A DNA stretch of 64,000 bases from a bacterium HR21 (lineage in GTDB: Bacteria > Bacteroidota > Ignavibacteria > Kapaibacteriales > HRBIN21): the NCBI GenBank assembly GCA_002898295.1, contig BEHX01000001.1, positions 201,473 through 265,472 of the forward strand. Direction: 5' to 3'. Under the pieces are notes generated by a model. That model was not told the origin of the DNA. It made no database searches and worked only from the letters and a program-made list of their open reading frames with translations. A program made the translations under genes and the position numbers. This document shows positions 15,792-24,951 of this stretch, one piece after another. Position 1 is the stretch's first letter. The number at the start of each line of letters is the position of its first letter.

Positions 15792-17288
15792 ATGGAGCAC
15801 GGCAACTACATCAATGGACGCTGGCAGCCAAGCCTCTCAGGACGATGGTTCGAGGATCGCAATCCCGCCGATACCCGAGACTGCATCGGGCGTTTCCCGC
15901 TGTCCTCAGCAGAGGATGTTGAGGCGGCTGTTGCTGCCGCGAAAGCTGCCTTTGCGCGGTGGCGCCTCCTGCCAGCTCCGCGCCGCGGAGAGCTCCTCCG
16001 CCGAGTTGGGGAATTGCTCGTGGAGCGCAAAGAAGAACTGGCACGAGCGATGACCCGTGAGATGGGCAAGCCGCTGGTGGAAGCCCGCGGTGATGTGCAA
16101 GAAGCCATCGATACCGCCTTCTACGCCGCCTCCGAGGGGCGCCGCCTCTTCGGATATACCACTCCGAGCGAGCTCCCCAATAAGGTCAACCTCTCGTTCC
16201 GCATGCCTGTTGGGGTCTGCGGCATCATCACGGCGTGGAATTTCCCCATCGCTGTGCCGTCGTGGAAGATTTTCCCCGCTCTCGTCTGCGGTAACACGGT
16301 CGTCTGGAAGCCTTCGGAGGATGCTCCGCACTGCGCCAATCTGCTGGCACAGATTCTGGCAGAGGCGGGTATTCCTGCAGGCGTCTTCAACGTGGTTCAC
16401 GGCGATGCGGAAGCCGGCGAGGCACTGGTTCGTCACCCCGAGGTTCGCCTCATCGCCTTCACGGGCTCCACCGCCGTGGGACGACGGATCGCGGCTATTT
16501 GCGGGGAGCAGAATAAAAAGTGCTCGCTCGAAATGGGGGGCAAAAACCCCCTTATTGTCTTGCCCGATGCCCCGATGGAGCTTGCCCTCGAGGGCGTCCT
16601 CTGGGGTGCCTTCGGCACCACAGGGCAGCGCTGTACGGCAACCTCTCGCTTGATCCTCCATCGGGACATCGCCGCATCTTTCCTGCAACAGCTCATCGAG
16701 CGTGCTTCGGCACTCCGCGTCGGCAACGGGTTGGAAGAGACAACGCACGTCGGACCCATCATCAACGCCCGCCAGCTCGAACGCATCGAGACCTACGTCC
16801 AAATCGGACTCCAGGAAGGCGCCCGCCTGGTTCTGGGCGGACACCGACTCATCGACGGGGACTATGCCCACGGCTACTTCTTTGCCCCCACGATCTTCAC
16901 CGACGTTACCCCGACAATGCGCATCTTCCGAGAGGAAATCTTCGGTCCGGTGCTCTCGGTGACCACGGTTGATTCCCTGGAGGAAGCAATTGCCGTTGCC
17001 AACGACAGCGAGTACGGGCTCTCCTCCTCGATTTACACCCGAGACATCACCGCGGCGTTCCGGGCGATCCGGGACCTGGAAGCGGGCATCACATACATCA
17101 ACGCCCCAACGATTGGAGCCGAAGCCCACATGCCCTTCGGTGGGGTGAAAGCTACCGGCAATGGACATCGGGAAGGTGGCTGGACCGTCTTCGACATCTT
17201 CACCGAGTGGAAGACCGTCTACATTGACTACTCCGGGCGCCTGCAGCGTGCCCAGATTGACACCGAGCGCCTTGAGGATGGAGCCTAG
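15792..17288 (+). CDS. Aldehyde dehydrogenase
   Basis: 498 residues from ATG 15792 (EHGNYINGRWQP fits the family start; the frame extends upstream from a TTG without homology). NAD(P)-binding ITAWNFPIAVPSWKIFPAL and FTGSTAVGRRIA, general-base Glu in LEMGGKNP, and nucleophile Cys in GTTGQRCTATSR are all present. It resembles the ALDH group that includes 2-oxoglutarate-semialdehyde and aminoadipate-semialdehyde dehydrogenases, so an amino-acid or sugar-acid catabolic role is possible. The substrate is not determined. It is followed immediately by the methionine-sulfoxide reductase gene. Confidence 0.92.
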   Translation: MEHGNYINGRWQPSLSGRWFEDRNPADTRDCIGRFPLSSAEDVEAAVAAAKAAFARWRLLPAPRRGELLRRVGELLVERKEELARAMTREMGKPLVEARGDVQEAIDTAFYAASEGRRLFGYTTPSELPNKVNLSFRMPVGVCGIITAWNFPIAVPSWKIFPALVCGNTVVWKPSEDAPHCANLLAQILAEAGIPAGVFNVVHGDAEAGEALVRHPEVRLIAFTGSTAVGRRIAAICGEQNKKCSLEMGGKNPLIVLPDAPMELALEGVLWGAFGTTGQRCTATSRLILHRDIAASFLQQLIERASALRVGNGLEETTHVGPIINARQLERIETYVQIGLQEGARLVLGGHRLIDGDYAHGYFFAPTIFTDVTPTMRIFREEIFGPVLSVTTVDSLEEAIAVANDSEYGLSSSIYTRDITAAFRAIRDLEAGITYINAPTIGAEAHMPFGGVKATGNGHREGGWTVFDIFTEWKTVYIDYSGRLQRAQIDTERLEDGA

Positions 17289-17289
17289 G

Positions 17290-17784
17290 ATGTACCCCGT
17301 TCAGAGCGCCACCGCGGTAGACCTGCTCTCCGAGCTGGAAGCCCTCTGGGGAGGCGAGCGGGATTTCTTCATCCGTGCGGCAAATGCCGCAGCGCTGCTC
17401 TTCTGGCGCTTGCCCGAAGTGAACTGGGTGGGCTTTTACCTCCGCGATGGGGAAGAACTCGTGCTCGGACCTTTCCAGGGCAAGCCGGCATGCCAGCGGA
17501 TTCCGCTCAACCGGGGAGTGTGTGGTCGGGCAGCCCGGCAGCGGCGAACGCTCTGCATCCCGGACGTCAGGCACGAGCCCGATTACATCGCCTGTAGCCC
17601 GGAGACACGCTCAGAGCTCGTCGTCCCACTCCTCTCCACCGACTGCCTGTACGGTGTCCTGGACGTCGATAGCCCCCGGCAGGCACGCTTCACAAGCCAG
17701 GATATTGCCCTGTTGGAATCGGTCGCCCAGAAACTGCTATCCGGTGCTGATCTGGAACGGCTGCGCCGCTACTACCAGCTCTGA
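17290..17784 (+). CDS. Free methionine-(R)-sulfoxide reductase (GAF domain)
   Basis: 164 residues forming one GAF domain. The three family cysteines are in place: C68 in GKPAC, C78 in GVCG and C102 in IACS, with the 10- and 24-residue spacing of characterised fRMsr enzymes. VVPLLS and LDVDSP complete the motif. It reduces free Met-R-sulfoxide and protects against oxidative damage, fitting an aerobic cell. ATG 17290 has GGAG at good distance; ATG 17278 inside the end of the dehydrogenase gene is the alternative. The two genes are probably cotranscribed. Confidence 0.9.
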   Translation: MYPVQSATAVDLLSELEALWGGERDFFIRAANAAALLFWRLPEVNWVGFYLRDGEELVLGPFQGKPACQRIPLNRGVCGRAARQRRTLCIPDVRHEPDYIACSPETRSELVVPLLSTDCLYGVLDVDSPRQARFTSQDIALLESVAQKLLSGADLERLRRYYQL

Positions 17785-17792
17785 CGCCTACG

Positions 17793-19469
17793 ATGCGCCA
17801 CCGAGGAAGGCTTGTCCTGCTGTGCTGTGCCACCATCGGGCACGCACAGGTGGTTGTCAATGAAGTTCTCCCTGTCCCTCCAACCGGAGAGCCAGAGTGG
17901 GTAGAGGTGTATAACGGGAGCGATACGACTGCTGAGCTGACCGGCTGGTGGATTGCAGATCTGCGCACCGCGGTGCGCTTGCCTCCGCTCCGGCTACCGG
18001 CTCGGGGATACGCCGTACTGACTCGTGATACCGCGGCTCTCCGCGAAGTCCGGCAGCTGCCCGAGGGGGTTGTGCTCTGCGAGCTGCGCCTGCCGACGCT
18101 CAACAACACGAGCGACGCTGTTATCCTTCGCCGCGCTGATTCCGTGCTCGTTGACTCGCTCTTCTACTCCTTGCGGTGGGGCAGGAGTGGGATTTCCCTG
18201 GAGCGCCGGCAGCCCACTTCTCCGGCATGGTCGCCTGAAAACCTGGCTCCCTGCCAAGCACCGACGGGGGCAACACCAGGCGAGCTCAACAGCATCACCC
18301 CAGTCCCGAGCGATTACCAACTGCGGGAATTCCGCCTGAGTACCCCCACAACTGTCCTGGTGGTGGTGGAGAATACCGGGACGGAAGAGCAGGCAGGGGC
18401 TTCCTGTACTCTCTGGATCGACCGCAACCACGATTCGGTCTTTACTGCCGATGAGCGTTGCTGGCAGCAGGGAGTTCCGACGCTGATGCCCGGGCACCGT
18501 TGGCAGTTTACCATCGCAGTAGATTCGCTCTGGGCAGCGATTCCTGAAGGGTGGTATGAGTGTCAAGCCGTGGTAAATCTCCCAGGGGACGCCCGGCGCT
18601 GGAATGATACACTGCGTCGGCGCTTCTACCGCTCGATTGCCCTGCCGGCAGTGCGCATCAACGAAATCCTCTACGAGCCGGTCCCGGGTGGGGCAGAGTT
18701 CGTCGAGCTGGTCAACGTCGGTCCGGATACCCTCGTGCTGGAGGGCTGGAAGCTCCACGACTGGAGCCCATCGGCAGCCGATACGGTCTGCGTCCCCGTT
18801 CCACTCCGGGTGCCACCCGGCGGATTCGCTGTCATCGCGTGGGACAGTGCGATTGTCGGAGCATACCCGCAGTTGCAGACCCATCCTGGGTTCGTCCTCG
18901 CAGGAGGCACGCTGACGTTGAACAACACAGGCGATGTGCTCGTTGTCCGTGACCCCAACGGGGTGGTGGTAGATTCGCTCGCGTACACGCCGGAGTGGCA
19001 CGATCCGGTCCTGAGCAGCTCCCAGCGCCAGGGGAGGAGTTTAGAGAAGCTCCATCCATTGCTGCCCTCAGCCGAGCGGAGTTCGTGGAGCAGTTCGGCA
19101 GCTGCTCTCGGAGCAACGCCAGGGGAGCCGAATAGCATCGCTGTTCCGCTGCCCCGCGAAGGCACGCTCACAGCGGCTCCGAATCCTCTCCGGCTCTCGT
19201 CCGAGGAGCGGCGATACTGTGTGCTGTCCTATGAGCTGCCCTTTGGGCGTGCATTTCTCACCGTGCGCCTGTTTACCGAGGAAGGTGCCCACGTGCGCAC
19301 CCTTGCCCATGCCCTCTTTACGGCTTCTACCGGATACGTGGTATGGGATGGGCGTACCGATCGTGGAGAGCTCGTGCCTCCAGGGATCTACGTCGTGCTG
19401 CTGGAGGCGGAGGAGGCCGGAGGCGGGCGGCGCTTTACAGCAAAGGCGGCGATCGTGGTGGGCTACTGA
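17793..19469 (+). CDS. Secreted protein with two lamin-tail domains and a FlgD-like C-terminus
   Basis: 558 residues. After a short signal peptide (LVLLCCATIGHAQ) come two lamin-tail-like beta domains. The first (about 20-155) has VVVNEVLPVPPTGEPEWVE; the second (about 285-430) has RINEILYEPVPGGAEFVELV and LTLNNTGDVLVV. The region between them is Ig-like. The last 95 residues are a FlgD-like Ig domain (APNPLRLS ... VWDGRTDRGELVPPGIYVV), common at the end of surface proteins in T9SS-bearing bacteria. It is probably exported to or past the outer membrane. No catalytic motif. It follows the GAF gene by eight bases. Confidence 0.8.
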   Translation: MRHRGRLVLLCCATIGHAQVVVNEVLPVPPTGEPEWVEVYNGSDTTAELTGWWIADLRTAVRLPPLRLPARGYAVLTRDTAALREVRQLPEGVVLCELRLPTLNNTSDAVILRRADSVLVDSLFYSLRWGRSGISLERRQPTSPAWSPENLAPCQAPTGATPGELNSITPVPSDYQLREFRLSTPTTVLVVVENTGTEEQAGASCTLWIDRNHDSVFTADERCWQQGVPTLMPGHRWQFTIAVDSLWAAIPEGWYECQAVVNLPGDARRWNDTLRRRFYRSIALPAVRINEILYEPVPGGAEFVELVNVGPDTLVLEGWKLHDWSPSAADTVCVPVPLRVPPGGFAVIAWDSAIVGAYPQLQTHPGFVLAGGTLTLNNTGDVLVVRDPNGVVVDSLAYTPEWHDPVLSSSQRQGRSLEKLHPLLPSAERSSWSSSAAALGATPGEPNSIAVPLPREGTLTAAPNPLRLSSEERRYCVLSYELPFGRAFLTVRLFTEEGAHVRTLAHALFTASTGYVVWDGRTDRGELVPPGIYVVLLEAEEAGGGRRFTAKAAIVVGY

Positions 19470-20702
19470 ATGCGGAGTACTGCGGCACTCTGGCTGTTGC
19501 TCTGGCGTTGGCTCCCACTCCGGCGGCGGTGGGGCATCATCCAGCTGATTGCTCTGCTCTCACTCCTGGGCATCGGGATTGGAACGGCGACACTGCTGAG
19601 CGTCCAGAGCATCTTCAAGGGCTTTCACCGAACGGTGCAGACACTCTTGCTGCGCTACGAACCACACCTGCAGCTTCTTCCTGCCCAGGGACAATGGCTG
19701 ACGATGAGTCCGGAGAGCCTTGCATCCTACGCCCAACGGCTCCGTGCACGGGCGTTCATGCCAGTCATCTCCGGGCGTATCCTCGTGCGGCGGGGTGGCT
19801 CATTTGCCCCAGCCACCCTGCTTGGAGTACCGCCGGAAGCGCTCCAGCGCACGACGAACATTCCCCAGAGCATTCTCATCGGGCACTTCAGCTTTGCCGC
19901 GAATGGACGCCCTGCTGCACTGGTAGGGGCAGGGCTCGCGGAGCGTCTCCATCTCCTGCCCGGCGACACGCTCTGGCTTTGGACTCCCCAGATGCTGGAG
20001 CAAGTAGCCATCGGCTTACCTGTTGGACCTGGTTTTGCCCTGATGGTCTCGGGGGTCTTCCAAGCAACGGCGGCGGGGGAGCAGGGCTTTGCGCTCTATA
20101 CTGATACTGCTACCGCACGGCGCCTCTTCGGGCTTGCTCCACACCGCTGGAGCAGCATCGATCTGTGGCTTGCCCGCATGGAGGACGTCCCCGAAGTACA
20201 CCGCCACGCACGGCTTCCGGCAACACTCCGGCTCCTGCCGTGGTACGAGCGCCATCGGCAGCTCTACGAGGTACTCCGCCTGGAACGGCTCGGCACGTTC
20301 GCGGTGCTGAGCTTGGTGGTGCTCGTCGCTGTGTTCAACGTTGCCGCCGCACTGCAGATGAGCGCCGTGCAGAAACGGCGTGAACTTGCCCTCCTGCACG
20401 CTCTCGGCATGCCCACAAGGCAGCTCCAGAGGCTCTACTTACGCCAAGGGCTTCTCCTGGGAAGCGCCGGTGTCTGTCTGGGATTGCTCGGAGGCTTGAG
20501 CTTCTACTGGGGACAACTCCACTTTGGCTGGATCCGTCTGGACCCCACGCGCTACATTCTCTCGACGCTGCCGGTTTTCCTGGAAAGCAGCGACGTGCTC
20601 GGGGTGACCGGGGTTGCCCTCGCTCTGGTCATGCTCGCCTCCGTAGCTCCGGCACGCTGGGCAGCACGCCTCAATGTTGCCGAAGCACTGCGGGAGGAAT
20701 GA
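19470..20702 (+). CDS. LolC/LolE-like ABC transporter permease
   Basis: 410 residues. One N-terminal membrane helix (about 22-45), a large periplasmic MacB-PCD-like domain with SGRILVRRGGSFAPATLLGV, and three C-terminal helices with the FtsX signature (RRELALLHALGMPTRQLQRLYLRQG). This is the arrangement of LolC/LolE, which pull lipoproteins out of the inner membrane. No LolD ATPase is nearby, so it must use one encoded elsewhere. The start codon directly follows the stop of the lamin-tail gene, which is an unusual position for a transport gene inside a run of secreted proteins. Confidence 0.87.
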   Translation: MRSTAALWLLLWRWLPLRRRWGIIQLIALLSLLGIGIGTATLLSVQSIFKGFHRTVQTLLLRYEPHLQLLPAQGQWLTMSPESLASYAQRLRARAFMPVISGRILVRRGGSFAPATLLGVPPEALQRTTNIPQSILIGHFSFAANGRPAALVGAGLAERLHLLPGDTLWLWTPQMLEQVAIGLPVGPGFALMVSGVFQATAAGEQGFALYTDTATARRLFGLAPHRWSSIDLWLARMEDVPEVHRHARLPATLRLLPWYERHRQLYEVLRLERLGTFAVLSLVVLVAVFNVAAALQMSAVQKRRELALLHALGMPTRQLQRLYLRQGLLLGSAGVCLGLLGGLSFYWGQLHFGWIRLDPTRYILSTLPVFLESSDVLGVTGVALALVMLASVAPARWAARLNVAEALREE

Positions 20703-20726
20703 GCAGGCAAGCGTCTGGAGAGGGTG

Positions 20727-20734
20727 TAATTTTG
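20727..20734 (+). promoter_or_regulatory. Bacteroidota-type -7 box (TAATTTTG) close to the start of the 678-residue secreted protein
   Basis: Exact TAnnTTTG match only 7 bases before ATG 20742. If used, the message would begin almost at the start codon (leaderless or nearly so). It lies in the 39-base gap after the permease gene. Confidence 0.45.
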
Positions 20735-20741
20735 CAGCGCC

Positions 20742-22778
20742 ATGCGCATCCTTGTGCTCCTCAGTGTGCTCATCGTTGCTGCCCGGGGACAGTCTGCCGT
20801 TCCCGATGATGCCTCGCACTACACCGATGTCGGCAACATCCGGCTGACCATCTCCAACTTTGGAACGCTCGGCACGGGGTTTGCGAATTGGCCTAGTCAA
20901 CCCTCGTGCGAGTATCCCCGAGGCAGTGGGATTGAGCACCTCTTCATCGGGGGACTCTGGGTCGGCGGACGTGTTGGACGCGGAGGAGAGAGCCTCATTG
21001 CAGTGTCGACCGCTGCTGTTGACGTTGCCTCTGCCCGGTATGCGAGCGAGGGGTTCGAGTTTACAGCGCTCACTCCGGTCAGCATCCGCTCGTCCTTGCC
21101 CACAGACCCGTACTACACTCCGCATGCGGTCAGTCACCGAGATTTCATCGCTGAGTTTACCGACACCAACCAGGTTGTCCCTGGCACAGGGCAGCGGATT
21201 CCGAAGCATGACTATCCACTCGGGCTCCACGTCCGCCTGGAGAGCTACGCCTGGGGGTACCCCTTCGCCGATGCTTTTGTCATCCTCTGGTACACCATCC
21301 GGAACGTTTCCGCTGCCCCGATCGAGAGCCTCTACGTTGGACTGTGGGCAGACCCCGTGGTGCGCAACACACGCCTGGTTGCTCCACGCGGAACGGCGTT
21401 CTACAGTGCCGGTGCTGAGGGCTTTCTGCCCGAGGAAGCGCTCATCTACGAGTGGGATGCCGCTGGCGACCGGGGACTTGCCGACAGCTACTTTGCACTG
21501 AAGTTCCTCGGCAGCGAGCCCCCGGCAGCGGGAGTGTTCTTCAACTCCTGGCAGTTTCGGAACACTACCGGGGACGAATGGACGCAGTCGCCGCAGGATG
21601 ATCTGGCACGCTATCGGCGCTTGTCGAGCAGCTTCCTGGGGCAAGTGTCGCTGGAGTACGCCCGTCAGTTCCTGCGTACACCGAGCAACCGCTCGATCCT
21701 GCTCTCGGTCGGTCCATTTGCTCGTCTGGAGCCGGGGGATTCCCTGCGGGTCGCTTTCGCGGTCATCTGTGCCAAGAAGCCGGGGGAGCCTTCCGCGGAT
21801 GATGAGTCCAGCCGCGTCCATCTCCTGCGCTACGCCCGATGGGCACAGCGAGCGTACAACGGAACCGATCTCAACGGGAACGGGCGTCTGGACCCAGACG
21901 AACCCGACTTGCGGGGGGATGGGAGCATCGTCCGCTTTGTGCTGCCCTCGCCGCCGGAAGCCCCGCGAGCACGCCTTGTGGTCGGCAGTGGGGAAGCTAC
22001 CCTGTACTGGAGCGACAATGCGGAAGCTTCTCGCGACATCTTCACCAACCGGCGGCACTTTGAGGGCTATCGGCTCTGGCTTGCTGGTCCTTCAAGAGAG
22101 GCTCTGGACACGCTACAGCTCCTGCGCCAGTGGGACATCACAGGCAATGGGGTTGGCTACGACAACGGCTTTGAGAACATCCGCCTCCGCGATCCGGAAG
22201 GCAACCCGCAGCCTCGGCGCTTCCCCGAGGACACCACCGAGTACGTCTACGCTTACCGGCTGACCAACCTGCTCGATGGGTGGCTCTACCGCATTGGGTT
22301 GACAGCCTTCAGTGCACCCGATGATCTCAACGGCATCCCCTCGCTGGAATCGAGCCCACTTTCGGCGGAGTTCCTCTTCATTCCGGGGCGCCAGCCCCTG
22401 CCCTTCGATAGCTCGGTGCGGCTCGGTATCTTCCCGAACCCCTACCGGCTCTCTGCTGCCTGGGAAAGCGGTCTTTCCGAGCGCGGACGTAAGCTCTACA
22501 TCTCCAACCTCCCGCCAGTCTGCCGCATCCGCATTTGGAATCTGGCAGGGGAGGAGATCACCAGCCTCTGGCACGAGAGTGGGCGGAGCGAGGGCACGGA
22601 AATCGCATGGTTTCGCCTGGCGGCTGTGCAGGGCACTCTCCACACCAGCGGTGGAATCCATGCCTGGGACATGCTCAGCGCCGCAGGACAACCCGTGGCG
22701 CCCGGACTCTACATCGTGACAGCAGAATCACCTGACGGCACCGATGTGCGCGTGGGGTACCTGCTTGTGGTCAAGTAA
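20742..22778 (+). CDS. Large secreted protein, FlgD-like C-terminal domain
   Basis: 678 residues. Signal peptide (LVLLSVLIVAARGQS) then a beta-rich body that begins DVGNIRLTISNFGTLGTGF and IEHLFIGGLWVGG, a pattern met in surface proteins of Ignavibacteria-like genomes. A NGTDLNGNGRLDPDEPD segment (about 370-388) looks like a calcium-binding dockerin/EF-type loop. A fibronectin-like part and a FlgD-like end (FPNPYRLSAAWESG ... GQPVAPGLYIVTAES) follow. No enzyme residues were recognised. It is likely T9SS or otherwise exported cargo displayed at the surface. Function unknown. Confidence 0.75.
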   Translation: MRILVLLSVLIVAARGQSAVPDDASHYTDVGNIRLTISNFGTLGTGFANWPSQPSCEYPRGSGIEHLFIGGLWVGGRVGRGGESLIAVSTAAVDVASARYASEGFEFTALTPVSIRSSLPTDPYYTPHAVSHRDFIAEFTDTNQVVPGTGQRIPKHDYPLGLHVRLESYAWGYPFADAFVILWYTIRNVSAAPIESLYVGLWADPVVRNTRLVAPRGTAFYSAGAEGFLPEEALIYEWDAAGDRGLADSYFALKFLGSEPPAAGVFFNSWQFRNTTGDEWTQSPQDDLARYRRLSSSFLGQVSLEYARQFLRTPSNRSILLSVGPFARLEPGDSLRVAFAVICAKKPGEPSADDESSRVHLLRYARWAQRAYNGTDLNGNGRLDPDEPDLRGDGSIVRFVLPSPPEAPRARLVVGSGEATLYWSDNAEASRDIFTNRRHFEGYRLWLAGPSREALDTLQLLRQWDITGNGVGYDNGFENIRLRDPEGNPQPRRFPEDTTEYVYAYRLTNLLDGWLYRIGLTAFSAPDDLNGIPSLESSPLSAEFLFIPGRQPLPFDSSVRLGIFPNPYRLSAAWESGLSERGRKLYISNLPPVCRIRIWNLAGEEITSLWHESGRSEGTEIAWFRLAAVQGTLHTSGGIHAWDMLSAAGQPVAPGLYIVTAESPDGTDVRVGYLLVVK

Positions 22779-22797
22779 CACACACACGGGGAGAACA

Positions 22798-24948
22798 ATG
22801 CCGCTGCTCCGATCCGTTGCACTCCTCAGCCTGGTCACGCTGACGCTCTGGGGACAATACCGACGCGTCCACGTTCACGAGATCATGACCTTGCCGCCAG
22901 ATTCTCTCGCTGTGGGGTCGCTCCTTTCTCCCTTCGTTGGGGACACAGTCGTGCTGGTCGGGATTGTTACCGTGCCGCCCGTTCTGGATCCAGCCACGGA
23001 CCGCCGTCCTCTCCTCTGGGCTGGCGCCCGGTGGGTGACCTTTCTGCGGGACTCAAACCCGAACTTGACCGCCTACGCTGGTATCAACGTCCTGCAAGCC
23101 GATACGACCGTGCAGACAACCTACTTCGACCGCATTCGCCCGGGCGATTACGTGGAAGTGCTCGTCCGCATTACGAACTTCCCCACCAGCACGGACCCAC
23201 TCCGCAACCGCCTGGGACCAACGCAGGCAGAGGTCATCACCGGACCTCAGGCTCGACCGGTTGAGTTCGTGGATTACAACGTGCCGCTGCCGGAGCCTGT
23301 CCCGGTCCAGATTTCGGACTTCTATTCCGGTCCGGTCGGCAGCTCAGTGCCCAACATCGAGCGTGGTTCCCGCTACGTCGGGATGCTGGTCGAGCTGCGC
23401 GATGTGGTCGTGGTAGCAAATCAGCCGGTCATTGTTATCTCCGATGATGCCGGCAACCAGATGTACCTGCGGGATCAGTCAGGCTACTTCACAACGCGAG
23501 CACACCGGCTGCGAAATTTCACCCCTTACCCCGTCGGGCAACGGATCCGTCGGCTCCGGGGCTATATCACCGCGAGCACCGTCGGAGGGCAACCACAATC
23601 GTTCATGATCACGCCGGTCTACCCCGACGATGTGGAGCTGGGGACTGCACCGCCGGTGATCACTTCGGTACAGCGGGACCGCGCCCGTCCATTCCCTCGT
23701 CCAACCGAGCCGGTACCTATCACCATCGGGGTGCGCCAAGGGGATCACCCCCTGACCTTTGTTCGGCTGCGAGCTACTGACGGTGGCACGGATACGCTGA
23801 CTCTGGAAGCCACGCACCAGGGCGATACGCTGTTTACAGCAACAATCCCGCCCTACCCAGCCGAGACACTCGTACGCTACTGGGTCGAGGCAGCGGATAC
23901 TGCGGGCACCCTGGTCCGCTTCCCCGTCTCTGGCGTCCTCTTCTACAAAGTGCTCGACCGCCCGACGCGGATCGCTGATATACGGCAAACGCTCAATCCG
24001 AACGGAGCTTCCGGCTACGTCGGCTTCCGCGTCGTGCTGGAAGGTGTCCTCACAGCGGACACCTCGGACATTCCCAACAATGGGGCGCCGCGCATGTACC
24101 TGCAGGATGACACCGCGGCGTTCTCCGGCATCTGGCTCCAGACAATCGCGACCACAGACCCCGTGCGGAGCTTCCGTCGTGGAGACCGGATTCGGGTCTC
24201 CGGCGTTGTGGCAGAGCTGGGCGCACGAGCACAAGACCAGCACGTCACGGCGCTGACCTCGGTTGCCTTGGTCGATTCCAATGGAGACGGTGGCTTCATC
24301 TCCTCGGGCAATACTGTACCGCCCGTCATCGTGCGCACCCGTGATCTTGCCGGTAACCGCCAAGGACAACTTCCTGCCGAAGGGTGGGAGAGCATGCTTG
24401 TGGAGTTCCGCAACGTCATTGTTGTCGATACGAATGCCGACGCCCCATCGAATTTCGGCGAATTCCACATCGTTGATGCGGACCTCTTCGGCACCGCGGA
24501 GGAATCCACTGCCCGGCTCCGTGTGGAAACCGACGATGGAGCGACCTCCTACGGCACCCGCGGCACGGATGGGAAGACAGTTCTCCACCGTGGACAGCTT
24601 CTGGACTACATCCGAGGCATCCTCTTCTACAGCTTCGGCAACTACAAGCTGGTTCCGCGGAAAGACGACGACATCGGGATCGGCGTCGGAGTTCCATCGG
24701 TTTCCCGTCCAAGCCGTATCTCTGGACATTTGGTCGGAGAGGCTTTGGAGCTTCCTGTCCCCGAGGGGGTGGAACGGCTCCGGGTGGAGCTCTCCACTGT
24801 CCTGGGGCAGCGGGTATGGAGGTGGGAAGGGATTGTCCATGCGTCGCCTCTCCGGCTCAGCCTGTCGGGATTGCCGCCGGGGATGTACGTGGTCCGTGTC
24901 GTATCGGACAGGCAGTGCTCCGCGTTCCCGATCATCCTGCTGCGGTAG
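22798..24948 (+). CDS. Secreted OB-fold-repeat protein with T9SS sorting domain
   Basis: 716 residues from ATG 22798, preceded by GGGGAGAAC. Signal peptide ends LTLWGQ. The body contains several beta-barrel segments of the OB kind, each with V-x-L-x-G-x-V ... G-D-x-V-x-V patterns (for example RVVLEGVLTAD ... FRRGDRIRVSGVVAE), like the nucleic-acid-binding modules beside secreted nucleases. No nuclease domain is present. The last 75 residues (LRVELSTVLGQRV ... LSLSGLPPGMYVVRV) are a type A T9SS C-terminal signal. It is the clearest T9SS substrate in the window. Biochemical role unknown. Confidence 0.8.
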   Translation: MPLLRSVALLSLVTLTLWGQYRRVHVHEIMTLPPDSLAVGSLLSPFVGDTVVLVGIVTVPPVLDPATDRRPLLWAGARWVTFLRDSNPNLTAYAGINVLQADTTVQTTYFDRIRPGDYVEVLVRITNFPTSTDPLRNRLGPTQAEVITGPQARPVEFVDYNVPLPEPVPVQISDFYSGPVGSSVPNIERGSRYVGMLVELRDVVVVANQPVIVISDDAGNQMYLRDQSGYFTTRAHRLRNFTPYPVGQRIRRLRGYITASTVGGQPQSFMITPVYPDDVELGTAPPVITSVQRDRARPFPRPTEPVPITIGVRQGDHPLTFVRLRATDGGTDTLTLEATHQGDTLFTATIPPYPAETLVRYWVEAADTAGTLVRFPVSGVLFYKVLDRPTRIADIRQTLNPNGASGYVGFRVVLEGVLTADTSDIPNNGAPRMYLQDDTAAFSGIWLQTIATTDPVRSFRRGDRIRVSGVVAELGARAQDQHVTALTSVALVDSNGDGGFISSGNTVPPVIVRTRDLAGNRQGQLPAEGWESMLVEFRNVIVVDTNADAPSNFGEFHIVDADLFGTAEESTARLRVETDDGATSYGTRGTDGKTVLHRGQLLDYIRGILFYSFGNYKLVPRKDDDIGIGVGVPSVSRPSRISGHLVGEALELPVPEGVERLRVELSTVLGQRVWRWEGIVHASPLRLSLSGLPPGMYVVRVVSDRQCSAFPIILLR

Positions 24949-24951
24949 GCA

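Noticed and set aside
20439..22058. Long open frame on the minus strand opposite the permease and secreted protein
   Set aside because: It crosses two genes on the other strand and its sequence matches no protein pattern; a high-GC antisense shadow.
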